In this document: positions 1-9,636 of the stretch, one piece after another
How positions within the stretch are numbered: position 1 is the first letter of the stretch
Layout of the letters: the number at the start of each line of letters is the position of its first letter
Assembly: GCF_001399755.1 (NCBI RefSeq)
Contig: NZ_LJCP01000006.1
Coordinates: 1-64,000 of the forward strand
Direction: 5' to 3'
DNA from: Thiohalorhabdus denitrificans
Lineage (GTDB): Bacteria; Pseudomonadota; Gammaproteobacteria; Thiohalorhabdales; Thiohalorhabdaceae
DNA length: 64,000 nucleotides
Made by a program: the position numbers and the translations under genes
The notes under the pieces: generated by a model
What the model was told of the DNA's origin: nothing
What the model saw: only the letters and a program-made list of their open reading frames with translations
Database searches by the model: none

Positions 1-491
1 CCCGGCCCGCCCGCGGCGGCCGCCGGGGCGTCGGCCAGGGAAACCGTGAGCTCCTTGGTCTGCGGCGGGTAGCAGACCCCGGCGTCGGCGCAGCCCTGGT
101 AGCGGGCCTCCACCACCACCTCGTCGGTGTCCTCGACGCCGCTGAGCTCGGCGGTGAGGGTGGCCTCGCCGTAGAAGACCTCCATCTCCTTATCGAAGGT
201 CTCGTCGTACTTCTCCTTGCCCGCGGGCACCTCGGTGGCGACCACCTCGCCCCCCTCGGGCTCCACGACCGAAAGATCGAGCTTGTCGCGGTAGAGGTAG
301 GTGTCGTCCCCCACGTCCCAGGTGACCCGCACCGTGTCGGGTCCCACCGCCTCGGCGCTGGGCTGGAACGCCTCCTCGGGCTGCGGGATGTTCTGGGCCT
401 GGGCGGAAACCGCCAGGGAGGTCAGCAGCAAGGCAACCACAAGGCTCAGCGCAGCGCGCGCCTGCCTCGCAACCGACGCTTGGAACTTCAT
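1..491 (-). CDS. dsbD: Thiol:disulfide interchange protein DsbD, N-terminal part (cut by window edge)
   Basis: Only the first about 163 codons lie in the window. They encode a cleavable signal peptide ending near AQAQ, then the start of the periplasmic DsbD-alpha domain. The stretch YQGCADAGVCYPPQTK has the two redox cysteines and CYPP sequence typical of that domain. DsbD carries electrons from thioredoxin across the inner membrane to periplasmic DsbC, DsbG and cytochrome c maturation factors. The membrane and thioredoxin-like domains must lie beyond base 1. The ATG at 491 has an AAGGAG ribosome-binding site just upstream. It follows cutA on the same strand, as in many gammaproteobacteria. 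Confidence 0.9.
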   Translation of the reverse strand, partial: MKFQASVARQARAALSLVVALLLTSLAVSAQAQNIPQPEEAFQPSAEAVGPDTVRVTWDVGDDTYLYRDKLDLSVVEPEGGEVVATEVPAGKEKYDETFDKEMEVFYGEATLTAELSGVEDTDEVVVEARYQGCADAGVCYPPQTKELTVSLADAPAAAAGGP

Positions 492-513
492 GCCGGGCTC
501 GCTCCTTTTCCCA

Positions 514-531
514 CTAGAATGTCCGTTCTAG
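514..531. promoter_or_regulatory. Inverted repeat upstream of dsbD
   Basis: CTAGAA, six bases, then TTCTAG forms a perfect dyad ending 22 bases upstream of the dsbD start and overlapping its leader. It may be an operator or part of the promoter region. No regulator could be assigned from the sequence. Confidence 0.35.
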
Positions 532-650
532 CGGCGTAATGTACCAGACCTCGGACCACAAATCCCCCCAGCGGGTTCATTTGCCCCGCCTTGGCCGTCC
601 CCGCGGACCCGTGATGGGCGTCCCGCCCCCGGGCCCCACGGAATCCCGGC

Positions 651-959
651 TCAATCCAGATGGTCGATCCAGCGCAGGTAAGCGGCGAGGCCGTTGTCGA
701 TGGACACGGCGATGATCTCGGGGACGTCGTAGGGGTGGGCCTCCAGGATGGCGGCCTCCAGGGGCTCGTAGAGCTTCTCCTTGGTCTTGATCATGAGGAG
801 GATCTCGCTGTCCTCCTCCACTCGGCCCTCCCACTCGTACACGCTGGTACCCGCCTGATGCCGGTGCACGCAGGCGGCAAGGCGCTCCGTCACTACCTTG
901 TGGCTGATGGTGCGGGCCACCTCCTCGTTGGGGCAGGTGGTGTAGACGATGATGTTCAA
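651..959 (-). CDS. cutA: Divalent-cation tolerance protein CutA
   Basis: This 102-residue protein matches the small trimeric CutA1 family (112 residues in E. coli). Conserved features are the N-terminal TTCPNEEVA strand-helix, the AACVH segment around residue 30, the long acidic beta hairpin with YEWEG, and the PYDVPEI/WI C-terminal pattern. CutA is linked to copper tolerance, but its biochemical role is unsettled. It is probably cytoplasmic, since no signal peptide is visible. The gene lies 159 bases upstream of dsbD on the same strand and is divergent from fxsA. That neighbourhood with groESL is common in gammaproteobacteria. Confidence 0.93.
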   Translation of the reverse strand: MNIIVYTTCPNEEVARTISHKVVTERLAACVHRHQAGTSVYEWEGRVEEDSEILLMIKTKEKLYEPLEAAILEAHPYDVPEIIAVSIDNGLAAYLRWIDHLD

Positions 960-1117
960 GGTCGGCCTCCTTGCTCGGGCTGCGGCGGCGGGCGTTTCAT
1001 CCCGTCGGGAACTCCGCCCGCCACCCGTACTCTAACGTGGTAGCCGAATCAGTCCACGGCTCGGTGCGAGAGCGACGGGCTTGTTGATTGTGAAGGCTTT
1101 TCCTCCTTTGTGGGTTG

Positions 1118-1149
1118 GGCGACGGTCTCCGGACCGTCGCCATTTTTTT
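1118..1149 (+). terminator. Intrinsic terminator with no plus-strand gene upstream
   Basis: A perfect 10-bp stem (1118-1127 pairing with 1132-1141, loop TCCG) is followed by A and seven T residues, so it works for rightward transcription. The nearest gene to the left, cutA, is divergent. The terminator therefore ends a short rightward transcript starting in 960-1117, or acts as an attenuator in the fxsA leader. I see no tRNA or coding sequence in 960-1117. Confidence 0.75.
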
Positions 1150-1275
1150 GCCCCCCGGCCCGAATTCGCCTTCGCGGAATCTTTCCTCCGACCCCCTTGA
1201 ACCGTTCGCCGCCCGTCCCCACATACGCAGGACTGGGAGGCGCCTCTCCCCCCATCCGCGTCCGGAAGGTTTTCC

Positions 1276-1740
1276 ATGCGGCTATTTCCTAGCCTGTTCG
1301 CGCTGTTCCTGATTGTCCCCCTCGTGGAGATCTATCTCCTCATCGAGGTGGGCCAGGTCATCGGAGCCCCGCTGACCATCCTGGCCGTGGTGGGCACCGC
1401 CCTCCTCGGTGCCGTCCTGACGCGGTACCAGGGGATGGTAACCGTAACCCGCTTCTATGGGCAGCTTGCCCGCGGCGAGCTGCCGGGCTTCACCCTTTTC
1501 GAGGGCGCCTGCCTGCTGGTGGCCGGCGCCCTGCTGCTGACCCCCGGCTTCTTCACCGACGCCGTGGGCTTCGCCCTGCTCACCCCGCCTTTGCGAGCCT
1601 GGGCCTACAACCGCCTGCGCCACCGCCTGGAGGTGCGGACCTGGTCCCCGCCGCCCCGCGACCGCGGCGGTCCGGGGAGTCACGGGGGATCGGGCTCGAC
1701 CATCGAAGGCCAGTTCCGGGAGCGGGACCGCGACCAATAG
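1276..1740 (+). CDS. fxsA: FxsA family membrane protein
   Basis: The 154-residue protein starts with two hydrophobic segments (about residues 3-25 and 28-46) that include the family's typical PLVEIYLLIEVGQVIGA segment. A further hydrophobic stretch at about 75-100 contains LLTPGFFTDAVGF. The tail after residue 120 is polar, Gly- and Arg-rich and probably cytoplasmic. FxsA is an inner-membrane protein named for suppressing exclusion of phage T7 by the F plasmid; its normal function is unknown. GGAAGG precedes the ATG. It lies just upstream of groESL but is separated from it by the chaperonin promoter. Confidence 0.92.
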   Translation: MRLFPSLFALFLIVPLVEIYLLIEVGQVIGAPLTILAVVGTALLGAVLTRYQGMVTVTRFYGQLARGELPGFTLFEGACLLVAGALLLTPGFFTDAVGFALLTPPLRAWAYNRLRHRLEVRTWSPPPRDRGGPGSHGGSGSTIEGQFRERDRDQ

Positions 1741-1786
1741 CCTTTCGGGTCCTTCGAAAGGCACGGCAAATCCGGACGCTATGGGA

Positions 1787-1840
1787 TTGACAAGGCGGAC
1801 CGGACCGTTAACATTAGCACTCTCCTCCGCCGAGTGCTAA
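1787..1840 (+). promoter_or_regulatory. groESL promoter overlapping a CIRCE operator
   Basis: A sigma70-like promoter, TTGACA (1787-1792), 16 bases, TAACAT (1809-1814), runs straight into a perfect CIRCE element: TTAGCACTC (1814-1822), nine bases, GAGTGCTAA (1832-1840). CIRCE is the operator of the heat-shock repressor HrcA. A repressor bound here would cover the transcription start, so groESL is inferred to be under HrcA control. The hrcA gene is not in the window. Confidence 0.93.
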
Positions 1841-1920
1841 TAACGCCCCGGACGGAAACCGAACACCCAAAACCATCAGCTTTTTTTCGACGTACGCCTA
1901 CCTCAGGAGGGAACGGCACC

Positions 1921-2208
1921 ATGAAGATCCGGCCTCTACACGACCGTGTCGTGGTGAAGCGTGTGGAAGAGGAAGAGAAGACCGAAGGCGGTCTCTACAT
2001 CCCCGACACCGCCAAGGAGAAGCCGATCCAGGGCGACGTGGTCGCCGTGGGCGACGGCAAGATCCTGGACAACGGGGAGAAGCGCCCCATGGCCGTCAAG
2101 GAAGGCGACCGGGTGATCTTCGCCAAGTACGCCGGCACCGAGGTGTCCGTGGGCAGCGAGGACGTCCTGGTGATGCGCGAGGACGACATCATGGGCGTGG
2201 TCGAGTAA
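1921..2208 (+). CDS. groES: Co-chaperonin GroES
   Basis: The 95-residue product begins [14 protein letters not shown]. It has the mobile-loop region with [13 protein letters not shown], the [14 protein letters not shown] strand and the [13 protein letters not shown] ending expected of GroES. It forms the heptameric lid of the GroEL folding chamber in the cytoplasm. I chose the ATG at 1921 because AGGAGG lies ten bases before it. The longer reading starts inside the CIRCE region and is not credible. It is followed after 62 bases by groEL. Confidence 0.98.
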   Translation: MKIRPLHDRVVVKRVEEEEKTEGGLYIPDTAKEKPIQGDVVAVGDGKILDNGEKRPMAVKEGDRVIFAKYAGTEVSVGSEDVLVMREDDIMGVVE

Positions 2209-2264
2209 CCGACCGCCCCACCCCGAACATTACACCCACTAGGTTCCAAAACCGGAGGGTTTAG

Positions 2265-3926
<1,662 letters not shown>

Positions 3927-3951
3927 GCCCCGCCCGACCCACTGCGGTCGC

Positions 3952-3986
3952 AAAGCCCCGCCGGCTCCCCCGGCGGGGCTTTTTTG
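3952..3986 (+). terminator. Intrinsic terminator of the groESL operon
   Basis: An 11-bp G+C-rich stem (3954-3964 with 3970-3980) with a five-base loop is followed by a run of T residues. Confidence 0.93.
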
Positions 3987-4072
3987 CGTCCCTACTCCGG
4001 AAGCCCCTTCCCTCCCCGGCCTTGAAATCGTTGCCCCTCCCCGGCACCCTCGGTCGGGCAAAGGGGGGAAGA

Positions 4073-4525
4073 ATGGACAAGCATCCACGGAAAACCGCTG
4101 GCTGGCGGGCGGTTCCGCGTACGGGGCTGGTGCTGGTGGTCCTGGCGATGGGGGAGGCCGCGCCGGCCGGGGACATCGGGCTGCGCTACCAGGGCACCCT
4201 GGGCACCGAGCAGCACACCGGGCGGCTGTCCTTCTTCGTGGGCGAGGACCGCCTTCCGGACGACCTGGCGCCGCCCCAGCCCCAGGCCGGCCATCCCTTC
4301 CCCGTGCGCTCCGAGCCCCTGGTGGCCCTGCCCGTCTACCGGCAGGGCGCCTACCTGGCCACCCTCCCCCGCGAGCCCCGCGATCCTTCCGGGAACCCCG
4401 TGGGAGCCACGCCCATCCGGTGCGGCGGAAGCTCGGACCCCTGCGGCCCGGCCCGCGCCACCCTACCCATTCCGGCGCTGTCGGGCCGCCTCCCCTTCTC
4501 CCGGCCCTTCGCCGAATACCGGTAG
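4073..4525 (+). CDS. Hypothetical exported protein
   Basis: This 150-residue product is not recognised. A basic N-terminus is followed by a hydrophobic segment (about residues 17-31, LVLVVLAMGEAAPAG), suggesting a signal peptide. The mature part contains a short beta-like segment (GLRYQGTLGTEQHTGRLSFF) and is then rich in Pro, Arg and Gly, with two cysteines near the C-terminus. The ATG at 4073 has a purine-rich AAGGGGGGAAGA before it. It sits between the groESL terminator and the flavoprotein gene. The low-complexity second half lowers confidence that the full reading frame is real. Confidence 0.5.
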   Translation: MDKHPRKTAGWRAVPRTGLVLVVLAMGEAAPAGDIGLRYQGTLGTEQHTGRLSFFVGEDRLPDDLAPPQPQAGHPFPVRSEPLVALPVYRQGAYLATLPREPRDPSGNPVGATPIRCGGSSDPCGPARATLPIPALSGRLPFSRPFAEYR

Positions 4526-4633
4526 ACTCCCGCGCCCCGGACCGGAACGAACCCGGAATCCCGGCGGGGTTGATCCCGCCGGGCGCCCTCCACAAAATAG
4601 CCCTCTTTTCCGTTCCGCCCGGAGTGCACACGA

Positions 4634-6043
4634 ATGAGCGAATCCCTGGATCTGATGGTGATCGGCAGCGGCCCCGGCGGCTACCGCGCCGCCGTCTACG
4701 CCGCCCTGCGCGGCCTGTCGGTGGGCATCGTGGAGAAGGCCGACTGGGGCGGCACCTGCCTGAACCGCGGCTGCATCCCCAAGAAGGACTGGCACCACAC
4801 CGCCAAGACCATCGCCCGTTCTGCCAAGTTCGCCGAACGCGGCATTGCCGGGGGACCGCTGAAGGGCGACCTGGCCGCCGCCTGGGAGCACCAGGAGCGG
4901 GTAGTGGCGCAGGTCCAGGAGAGCTACGTGGGCTTCATGGACCGGCTCAAGGTCCAGCAGTACAAGGGCCACGCCCGCCTGGACGCCGAGGGCAACGTGG
5001 TCATCGAGGGGCCCGACGCCGGAACCGTGGCGGCCCGCAACGTGATCCTCGGCACCGGCTCCCGGCCCGCCCCCATCCCCGGCGTGGAGCCGGTTTCCGG
5101 CAAGGTGCTCACCACCGACATGCTCTTCGACGAGCCGGCCCCGCCGCCCGGCGAGGTGATCGTGGCGGGCTCGGGGGTCATCGGCACCGAGATGGCCTTC
5201 ATCCTCGCCCAGCTGGGCTGCTCGGTGACCTGGGTGGCCTCCGGTGCGCCCCTGCGCAAGACCCGGTTCACGCCGCAGGCCCGGGGCGCCCTGGAGGGCA
5301 AGCTCCAGGAGCACGGCATCGAATGGCGCACCGGCGGGCGCCTGGCCGGTACCCGCGTGGAGGGGGAGCGGGTGGTCGCCGAGCTCGACGACGGCGAGCG
5401 CCTGGAGGCGGACTGGCTGCTGCTGGGCACCGGCCGCGAGCCAGTCACCGACGGCCTGGGTCTGGAGGAGGCCGGGGTGGAGACCGACGACCGCGGCTTC
5501 GTCCGGGTGGACGAGTACCGCCGCACCACCCGGGAAGGGGTCTACGCCATCGGTGACTGCGCCAACCGCCACCAGACCGCCAACCACGCCATGGCCGACG
5601 GCGTGGTGGCCGTGAAGAACATCCTGGAGGCGGAGAGCACCGAGGCGAACGACGCCATGGTGCCGGAGGTGGTCTACTCCGCCCTGGAGCTGGCCCGGGT
5701 CGGGCTGGACGACGACGAGGCCGAGGACGCCGAGTACGAGCCGGCGGTGGGCTTCACCAGCTTCGAGACCAACCCCAAGGCCGTGGGCCAGGACACCGAC
5801 GAGGGCTTCACCCGCCTGTTGGTGGACATGGACGAGGGCACCCTGCTCGGCGGCGAGATCGTCGGCGACTCCGCCGGTGAGCTAATCCACATCCTCACCA
5901 GCCACCCCGACCCCGACACGGCCCTCTCCCAGATCGCTGCGGGCCGCTTCAACCACCCCGCCATGGCCGAGGAGGTGCTCAACAGCACCGAGACCCTGGC
6001 CGCCAACTGGGGCCTCGGGCCGGAGATCTTCGGCACGGACTGA
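4634..6043 (+). CDS. Dihydrolipoamide dehydrogenase-type FAD disulfide oxidoreductase
   Basis: The 469-residue product has an N-terminal FAD-binding GSGPGGYRAA motif and the redox-active disulfide GGTCLNRGCIPKK (Cys42/Cys47). It has a second NAD(H)-binding Rossmann motif (GSGVIGTEMA) and a C-terminal dimerisation domain with the catalytic His441-x4-Glu446 pair. This is the full class I pyridine nucleotide-disulfide oxidoreductase layout, most like lipoamide dehydrogenase (E3). No dehydrogenase E1/E2 or glycine-cleavage gene is adjacent, so its lipoyl partner is unknown. In sulfur oxidisers such stand-alone copies can serve lipoate-binding protein pathways, which is only a possibility here. 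Confidence 0.85.
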   Translation: MSESLDLMVIGSGPGGYRAAVYAALRGLSVGIVEKADWGGTCLNRGCIPKKDWHHTAKTIARSAKFAERGIAGGPLKGDLAAAWEHQERVVAQVQESYVGFMDRLKVQQYKGHARLDAEGNVVIEGPDAGTVAARNVILGTGSRPAPIPGVEPVSGKVLTTDMLFDEPAPPPGEVIVAGSGVIGTEMAFILAQLGCSVTWVASGAPLRKTRFTPQARGALEGKLQEHGIEWRTGGRLAGTRVEGERVVAELDDGERLEADWLLLGTGREPVTDGLGLEEAGVETDDRGFVRVDEYRRTTREGVYAIGDCANRHQTANHAMADGVVAVKNILEAESTEANDAMVPEVVYSALELARVGLDDDEAEDAEYEPAVGFTSFETNPKAVGQDTDEGFTRLLVDMDEGTLLGGEIVGDSAGELIHILTSHPDPDTALSQIAAGRFNHPAMAEEVLNSTETLAANWGLGPEIFGTD

Positions 6044-6049
6044 ACCCCC

Positions 6050-7132
6050 TCACGCCTCGACGGCGGCGAGGAAGCGCCGCACCGTTTCCTCCCCCGGAGG
6101 CACCGGCGGGAGCCCCGGATACCCCTCCGCTCGCACCGCGTCCCGGGCCAGGTCGAGGCGGCTCTGGGACACCGCATGGGCGTGGCCGCGCTCCCGGTGG
6201 TAGCGGGCCAGGTACTCCTGCTCGCTCTGGCCGGGGGTGGGGATCAGCAGGGCACGCTTGCCGAGCCGCGCCACCTCGGAGAGGGTGGACAGGCCCGAGC
6301 GACAGACCACCAGCCGGGCGCGGTTCATCATCGCCCCCTGCACCTCCCGGTCCAGGTGGCCGTATACGGTCACCCGTCCCCCCTCCAAGGTCCGCTCCGT
6401 GGCCTCCTGCCTCCCGAGGGTGACCACCACCCGGCCCGGCAGCCCCTCCACCTGCCCCAGCACCCGCTGCGCCAGCATGGTGCGCTGCGGCTCCTCCCCG
6501 GAGAGGGTGACGAAGCAGTCCAGCTCCGGTGCGCCTTCGCGCGGAGCCAGGTCGGTTATGGGCCCGATGTAAGTTAGGCGCCCTCCCCAATCGCAGGATA
6601 GATGGTGGCTCAGGTCGCCGGTGAGCCCGCCGTCCTCCGCCCGATCCGGCACCAGGATCCGCCGGAAGGGGGCCAGGAGGCGGCGCTGGTGGGCCTCCAC
6701 CGCCCGCTCCAGGAGGCGGGGGCGGCCGGGGACGATCTGGCGCAGGGACTGGGTAAGGAAGTAGCTGGGCACCTCGGGGTCCACCACCCCGAAGCGGGTG
6801 TCGGAGACGATGCGGTCGATCCCCTGCTGGCGGCACAGCTCCCGAGTGAAGCGGCGCTCCCGCCGGTAAGCGCGGAGCACCCGGGGCAGGGAGAGGGTCA
6901 GCCGGGCGTAGAAGCCGGCGGCGGTGCGGCTGAAGGGCTTGGGGATCCCCGGCAGGTCGTGGAAAGCGCACCGCCCCGCCAGCTCACACTCCAGGAGCCG
7001 CAGGGCGGGGCCCGTGGACAGGACGGTTACGGCGTGGCCGGCCTCCAGGAGGCCGCGGATGAGCGGCAGGGCCCGGGTGGCATGGCCCAGGCCCCAGTCG
7101 TGCACCGCGAACAGGATCCGTTGTCCGGCCAT
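6050..7132 (-). CDS. MurG-like glycosyltransferase (MJ1255/VC2487-type)
   Basis: The 360-residue product begins with a Rossmann strand and the nucleotide-sugar transferase motif HDWGLGHATRALPL. Its C-terminal half has the donor-binding pattern CRSGLSTLSEVARLGKRALLIPTPGQSEQEYLA, resembling the MurG/UDP-glucosyltransferase GT-B fold. The sugar and acceptor cannot be told. The ATG at 7132 is chosen because the family motif begins right there; the upstream extension is low-complexity and crosses a terminator. It is convergent with the flavoprotein gene (six bases apart) and lies downstream of sulP but beyond that gene's terminator, so it probably has its own promoter. Confidence 0.8.
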   Translation of the reverse strand: MAGQRILFAVHDWGLGHATRALPLIRGLLEAGHAVTVLSTGPALRLLECELAGRCAFHDLPGIPKPFSRTAAGFYARLTLSLPRVLRAYRRERRFTRELCRQQGIDRIVSDTRFGVVDPEVPSYFLTQSLRQIVPGRPRLLERAVEAHQRRLLAPFRRILVPDRAEDGGLTGDLSHHLSCDWGGRLTYIGPITDLAPREGAPELDCFVTLSGEEPQRTMLAQRVLGQVEGLPGRVVVTLGRQEATERTLEGGRVTVYGHLDREVQGAMMNRARLVVCRSGLSTLSEVARLGKRALLIPTPGQSEQEYLARYHRERGHAHAVSQSRLDLARDAVRAEGYPGLPPVPPGEETVRRFLAAVEA

Positions 7133-7235
7133 GGCCGCTCCCGCGGTCCGCCGCTCCTCTCTCCATCCCGACAGGCCCTTCCAAGCCTGGCAAGTGCCGC
7201 GATGGCCGGTTCTTCCAAAACCTGTCCAGGCCCCA

Positions 7236-7269
7236 CGCAAAAAGGCCCGCCGTCGGGCGGGCCTTTCAG
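7236..7269 (-). terminator. Intrinsic terminator downstream of sulP
   Basis: Read leftwards, an 11-bp stem AAAGGCCCGCC / GGCGGGCCTTT with a four-base loop runs into a T tract, 22 bases past the sulP stop codon. Confidence 0.88.
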
Positions 7270-7287
7270 GGGGGTTCACGGGACGGT

Positions 7288-8790
7288 CTAGTGGCCGGCG
7301 CCCAGCTCCACGTCCTTGTCGTGCAGGGCCAGCCGGTCGTGGAGTTCGCCGCTGGAACCGCCCGGGCTTTTGACATCCACCTCCATGCCGCGGCGGCGGA
7401 ACTTGCCCACCACCTTGTCGATGGCGTCCACGGCGGAGCTGTCCCACAGGGCCACGTCCCGGAGGTCGAGGACCACATGGTGGATGGGCTCGCGGTAGTC
7501 GAAGCTGTCGATGAACTTATCCACCGCCACGAAGAAGAGCTGCCCGGAGACGGTGTAGGTGCGCGTCCGCCCGTCCGGGGAGAGCGCGCTGGTCACCCCG
7601 ATGGCCTTGGCCATCTTGCGGGCGAAGAAGATGGCGCTGAGCACCACGCCCGCCAGCACGCCCATGGACAGGTCGTGGGTGATCACCACCGTGGCCACGG
7701 TGACCACCAGCACGGTGGCGTCGGTGCGCGGCAGCCGGTGCAGGGTCTTCAGCGACCCCCAGTCGAAGGTGGCGATGGAGACCATGATCATCACCGCCAC
7801 CAGGGCGGCCATGGGGATGATGGAGACCAGATCGCCGAGCACCAGGATAAAGAACAGCAGATAGATCCCCGCCGCCAGGGTGGAAAGCCGGCCCAGCCCG
7901 CCGGACTGGATGTTGATCATGGACTGGCCAATCATGGCGCAGCTGGCCATGCCGCCGAAGAAGCCGGTGACGATGTTGGCTATGCCCTGCCCCTGGGACT
8001 CGGTGTTCTTGCCGCTGGGGGTGTCGGTGAGGTCGTCGACGATGGAAGCGGTGAGCAGCGACTCCAGCAGACCCACCACCGCCAGGGCCAGGGAGGTGGG
8101 GGCGACGATCTGCAGAGTCTCCCAGGTCCACGGCACGTCGGGCAGCAGGAACACCGGCAGGCCGTCGGGCAGCTCGCCCATGTCGCCCACCTGGAGGGTC
8201 TCCAGCCCCTGCCACCAGACCACCGCCGTAAGGGCCACGATGACCACCAGCGGCGCCGGCAACAGGCGCGGGTAACCGGGCAGGTGCGGCAGGGTGTAGA
8301 GGAGCGCAAGCCCCACCCCCACCATGATCCACATGGTGGTATTGCCGTCGGTGAGGTAGTGGACCTGGGAGAGGAAGATGAGGATGGCCAGGGCGTTGAC
8401 GAAGCCCACCATCACCGTGCGCGGGATGAACATCATGTAGCGCGCCAGCTTCGCCCAAGCGAACAGGATCTGGATCACCCCGGTGAGGAGGGTCGCCACC
8501 AGCAGGTACTGCAGCCCATGGTCCGCCACCAGGTCCACCACCAGCAGGGCCATGGCGCCGGTGGCCGCCGAGATCATGCCCGGCCGGCCGCCGGCGAAAG
8601 CGATGACCACCGCCATGGTGAAGGAGGCATAGAGGCCCACCTGGGGATCTAGGCCGGCCACCAGGGAGAAGGCGATGGCCTCCGGGATCAGGGCCAGGGC
8701 CACCACGGCCCCGGCGATGAGGTCGCCGCGGACGTTAAAGAGCCATATGCCGCGCTGGCGCTCCCAGGCGGCCTGCAGGGTTTTCTTCAC
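7288..8790 (-). CDS. SulP-family anion transporter with STAS domain
   Basis: The 500-residue membrane protein opens with the SulP signature region (DLIAGAVVALALIPEAIAFS), followed by about 10-12 hydrophobic segments to residue about 400. A cytoplasmic STAS domain (about 415-495) includes VVLDLRDVALWDSSAVDAID. SulP proteins carry sulfate, bicarbonate or other anions, often with Na+ or H+; the substrate cannot be read from the sequence. The divergent neighbour encodes a universal stress protein, an association seen for several SulP bicarbonate transporters. It ends at a clear terminator. Confidence 0.93.
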   Translation of the reverse strand: MKKTLQAAWERQRGIWLFNVRGDLIAGAVVALALIPEAIAFSLVAGLDPQVGLYASFTMAVVIAFAGGRPGMISAATGAMALLVVDLVADHGLQYLLVATLLTGVIQILFAWAKLARYMMFIPRTVMVGFVNALAILIFLSQVHYLTDGNTTMWIMVGVGLALLYTLPHLPGYPRLLPAPLVVIVALTAVVWWQGLETLQVGDMGELPDGLPVFLLPDVPWTWETLQIVAPTSLALAVVGLLESLLTASIVDDLTDTPSGKNTESQGQGIANIVTGFFGGMASCAMIGQSMINIQSGGLGRLSTLAAGIYLLFFILVLGDLVSIIPMAALVAVMIMVSIATFDWGSLKTLHRLPRTDATVLVVTVATVVITHDLSMGVLAGVVLSAIFFARKMAKAIGVTSALSPDGRTRTYTVSGQLFFVAVDKFIDSFDYREPIHHVVLDLRDVALWDSSAVDAIDKVVGKFRRRGMEVDVKSPGGSSGELHDRLALHDKDVELGAGH

Positions 8791-8948
8791 GTTGTCGTTC
8801 CTGGTGCTGCGGGAGTGAGGCGTGCGTCCAGCAGGAAAAGGAGGCAGGTGGCAACGAGAGCGCGGCCGGCAACCGCCCGCCCTTGCAACCGGCGCGATGG
8901 GGGTACAGACTGAGCACGCCGTGAAAGGCGTGAAAGCCTATCACTCTA

Positions 8949-8962
8949 TTAGAATTTTCTAA
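8949..8962. promoter_or_regulatory. Dyad in the sulP-uspA divergent promoter region
   Basis: TTAGAA-TT-TTCTAA lies in the only A+T-rich patch of the 220-base space between the divergent sulP and uspA genes. Its place suits an operator acting on one or both. No regulator can be named. Confidence 0.35.
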
Positions 8963-9010
8963 AGACTCCGATCCGCAAGGCCCGGGAGTCTCCGACTACG
9001 GGAAGCACGC

Positions 9011-9496
9011 ATGGCCCAGCGCGTCCTCATCGCCGTCGATTTCTCCCCCGCCTCGGCCCAGGCCCTGGCGGTGGCCCGACAGCACTTTCCCCAGGCCACC
9101 CGCCGCCTGCTCCAGGTCCTGCGCCCCTCCGACGTGGCCGCCAACAGCGCCGCCGGCGCGGCGCACACCGGCACCTCGCCCCTGTCCTCCAAGGACATGC
9201 GGGAGAGCGCGGAGAAGGAGGCAATGGAGCAGCTGGAGGCCTGGGCCCAGGAGGGCGAGGAGTGCGGCATCGACGTGGGCAACGCCGCCGAGGAGATCAT
9301 GCGCCAGGCGGAGGAGTGGGGCGCCGACATGATCGTCCTGGGCACCCGGGGCCGCAGCCAGCTCGCCAACATGCTGCACGGCTCGGCCACGGAATGGCTC
9401 ATCCGCCACGCCCGGCAGCCGGTGGTGGTGGTCCACGAGGTCTCCATGGACGATTCCATCCGCGCCCACCTGCCCCCCTCCGAGATCGCCGACTAG
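9011..9496 (+). CDS. Universal stress protein (UspA family)
   Basis: The 161-residue protein begins with the family's ILIAVDFSPAS-type strand. Near residue 115 it has the ATP-binding signature G-2x-G-9x-G(S/T), seen as GTRGRSQLANMLHGSA, followed by VVVV. It therefore belongs to the ATP-binding branch of the cytoplasmic Usp proteins. It is divergent from the SulP transporter, and a link between Usp and SulP function is inferred from this pairing only. A run of negatively charged residues marks the middle third. Confidence 0.92.
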   Translation: MAQRVLIAVDFSPASAQALAVARQHFPQATRRLLQVLRPSDVAANSAAGAAHTGTSPLSSKDMRESAEKEAMEQLEAWAQEGEECGIDVGNAAEEIMRQAEEWGADMIVLGTRGRSQLANMLHGSATEWLIRHARQPVVVVHEVSMDDSIRAHLPPSEIAD

Positions 9497-9636
9497 GGGC
9501 TCCCGCCCCCGGACCCTCCGTGGCCGCCGCCGGGAACCCCGCCCCGGCGCAAGGCTCTAAAGGTTTACCCTGATAAGGGGTTCCGGGGCCCTGCCCCGCT
9601 CCCCCCCCCGGCCACGGACAACCACCAGCGGAGACC

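Noticed and set aside
4634-6043. Annotation as mercuric reductase or glutathione reductase
   Set aside because: There is no C-terminal vicinal cysteine pair or N-terminal metal domain, and the GGTCLNRGCIPKK plus His441/Glu446 pattern fits lipoamide dehydrogenase better.
7517-7525. TTATCCACC, one base off a DnaA box
   Set aside because: It is a single copy inside the sulP coding sequence, far from the parAB side; treated as chance.
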